A program made the position numbers and the translations under genes. From assembly GCA_003246805.1 (NCBI GenBank), contig QKDG01000178.1, forward strand, positions 1-24,301: a DNA stretch of 24,301 bases, read 5' to 3'. Below the pieces are notes generated by a model. That model was not told the origin of the DNA. It made no database searches and was given only the letters and a program-made list of their open reading frames with translations. Source of the DNA: Clostridia bacterium. Lineage in GTDB: Bacteria > Bacillota > Clostridia > Oscillospirales > Ruminococcaceae. This document shows, in pieces, positions 23,254-24,301 of this stretch (position 1 is the stretch's first letter; every line of letters begins with the position of its first letter).

Positions 23254-23297
23254 TCCCTCAACACATATCTATCTACCGATTGATATGTGTTGAGGGA
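23254..23297. terminator. 16-bp hairpin between convergent GH2 and AraC genes
   Basis: TCCCTCAACACATATC (23254-23269) and its exact reverse complement (23282-23297) flank a 12-base loop. It lies 43 bases after the GH2 stop and between convergent genes, so termination in both directions is its likely role. Neither strand has a proper U-tract after the stem. Confidence 0.6.
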
Positions 23298-23354
23298 TAT
23301 TAATATCCTATGTTCTGACTAAAAATTCAATTCAGCATAATATTATTCCATTAA

Positions 23355-24194
23355 CTAATCCCAACTTTGATTCCTGTATTTTCTGGGAGAAAGCCCGGTT
23401 GATTTTTTAAAAACCCTGCTGAAGTATAGAGGGTCCTCAAAGCCTGTTAGCTTCGCAACAGTATTAACACTTAGCCCTTGCCCTGATAAGAATTCTTTTG
23501 CTTTCTCTATTCTTATATTAGTCAAAAATTTTATAGGGGAAAGCCCTGTCAATTTTTTAAAATTGTGAGCAAAATAATCATTGCTTAAAAAACAAAAATC
23601 AGCCATTGATGAAATTGTCCATTCATTCATATATTGCTTGTTTAATTCAACTATTAAATTTTCCAAAGAAGAGCTTTGCTCTGATGTGCAGTTTTTAAGC
23701 ATTTTTACCCTTTGCATATATGAAATTAATTTATAAAAATCATATTCAACAATATTCTCAAAATACGGTTTATGAACCTGCAGTTCAAGAATAATTTCTT
23801 CAAAGATACTTTTAATGCCAGTATCAACTCCGATATTACAATTACAAAGTGCATTGTTCTTAATAATTTCTTTGCATTTGTACCCTGTAAAGTGAATCCA
23901 GAATACCTGAGGATTTTCATTATGTTTATAATAATAGGTCTGTGATTGCAACGGGTGAAATAAAACAATACTCCCAGCTTTCAGCGTGTTCCAGGTATCA
24001 TTAATTTTGTAGTGACCACAACCCTGATATATGTATATAAGCTGGTAATCAAGACGACCGTTTTCTCGGTTTATAGCATAGCTTTGAGTTGAAAAAGATT
24101 GGTATCCACAACAATTTACAATTATTGGCTGATTATTGTCTTCATATCCATTTTCCCGGCGGGAATTTCTTAAATGGCCTGATATATCAATCAT
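23355..24194 (-). CDS. AraC-family transcriptional regulator with cupin-type sensor domain
   Basis: A 279-residue regulator of the sugar-responsive AraC class. The N-terminal cupin-like domain (about 20-150) includes LIYIYQGCGHYKIN, LKAGSIVLFHP and VFWIHFTGY. The C-terminal DNA-binding domain (about 178-275) contains SSMADFCFLSNDYFAHNFKK, TGLSPIKFLTNIRIEKAKEFL (parts of the first motif and linker) and VNTVAKLTGFEDPLYFSRVFKK with a TGLSPRKYR ending. This layout (like MsmR/RhaR proteins) typically activates glycoside-use genes. It is convergent with the CoA-transferase/GH2 operon; its target could be that operon or genes beyond the right edge. AAGGAG (complement of 24203-24208) is eight bases before ATG. 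Confidence 0.92.
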   Translation of the reverse strand: MIDISGHLRNSRRENGYEDNNQPIIVNCCGYQSFSTQSYAINRENGRLDYQLIYIYQGCGHYKINDTWNTLKAGSIVLFHPLQSQTYYYKHNENPQVFWIHFTGYKCKEIIKNNALCNCNIGVDTGIKSIFEEIILELQVHKPYFENIVEYDFYKLISYMQRVKMLKNCTSEQSSSLENLIVELNKQYMNEWTISSMADFCFLSNDYFAHNFKKLTGLSPIKFLTNIRIEKAKEFLSGQGLSVNTVAKLTGFEDPLYFSRVFKKSTGLSPRKYRNQSWD

Positions 24195-24301
24195 TTGAAA
24201 ATCTCCTTAAAAAAGCATTATTGTCCATATTTATAACAGTTTTAAACATGGCTTGTATAGTTCAATAACCATATAATTGTATTATAACAAATGCACAAAG
24301 A
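24195..24301 (-). promoter_or_regulatory. Upstream region of the right-hand AraC gene
   Basis: The minus strand contains TATAAT (complement of 24281-24286), about 90 bases before the start codon. Its -35 would lie at or beyond the window edge, so the promoter cannot be confirmed. No other feature is seen here. Confidence 0.3.

Noticed and set aside
1..24301. CRISPR arrays, tRNA/rRNA genes, insertion sequences, phage or integrase genes
   Set aside because: No regularly spaced repeats, no RNA gene signatures and no transposase or integrase-like coding region were seen on either strand.

Overview
This is a low-GC (AT-rich) bacterial chromosome segment with strong AAGGAG/GGAGG ribosome binding sites, tightly packed operons, an LplA/LplB/YtcP-type sugar ABC importer, and GntR and AraC regulators. 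Together these point to a Bacillota (Firmicutes), most likely an anaerobic gut-type Clostridia. This is inferred from gene style only; no marker gene is present.

The left two thirds (about 1-16.1 kb) read as a locus for taking up and catabolising agar-derived (agarose/porphyran-type) oligosaccharides. The diagnostic gene is a GH117 1,3-alpha-3,6-anhydro-L-galactosidase (3693-4766). It lies in one long minus-strand operon that runs, in transcription order: two permeases, a lipoprotein solute-binding protein, an aldehyde dehydrogenase, an enolase-superfamily cycloisomerase, a D-2-hydroxyacid dehydrogenase, a zinc alcohol dehydrogenase, a KduD-like reductase, GH117, and a GH2 beta-galactosidase. 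A divergent plus-strand pair encodes a KDG kinase and a KDPG aldolase carrying an extra VOC domain. The set matches the known 3,6-anhydro-L-galactose (AHG) route: AHG -> anhydrogalactonate -> 2-keto-3-deoxy-L-galactonate -> 2,5-diketo-3-deoxy acid -> KDG -> KDPG -> pyruvate + glyceraldehyde 3-phosphate. GH2 and GH117 have no signal peptides, so alternating exo-cleavage in the cytoplasm is expected after import. No endo-agarase, sulfatase, transporter ATPase or galactose (Leloir) gene is in the window.

A GntR/FCD regulator (223-930) and the start of a YesL-type membrane protein (1-98) lie downstream on the same strand. A GTGTATAC-containing motif forms a perfect 32-bp palindrome upstream of gntR. 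It recurs on the -10 of the importer operon promoter and at the expected transcription start of the kinase promoter, which suggests a single GntR regulon.

The right third (16.3-24.2 kb) is a second plus-strand operon flanked by two AraC-family regulators. It encodes a UPF0303/DUF336 protein, a class III (CaiB/BaiF) CoA-transferase, a solute-binding-protein-like protein with no signal peptide, an enoyl-CoA hydratase/isomerase, and a beta-mannosidase-like GH2 enzyme. I know of no established pathway joining these. It is the best candidate here for an undescribed system: apparently cytosolic, CoA-dependent processing of a sugar-derived compound.

No rRNA, tRNA, CRISPR array, insertion sequence or phage gene was seen.
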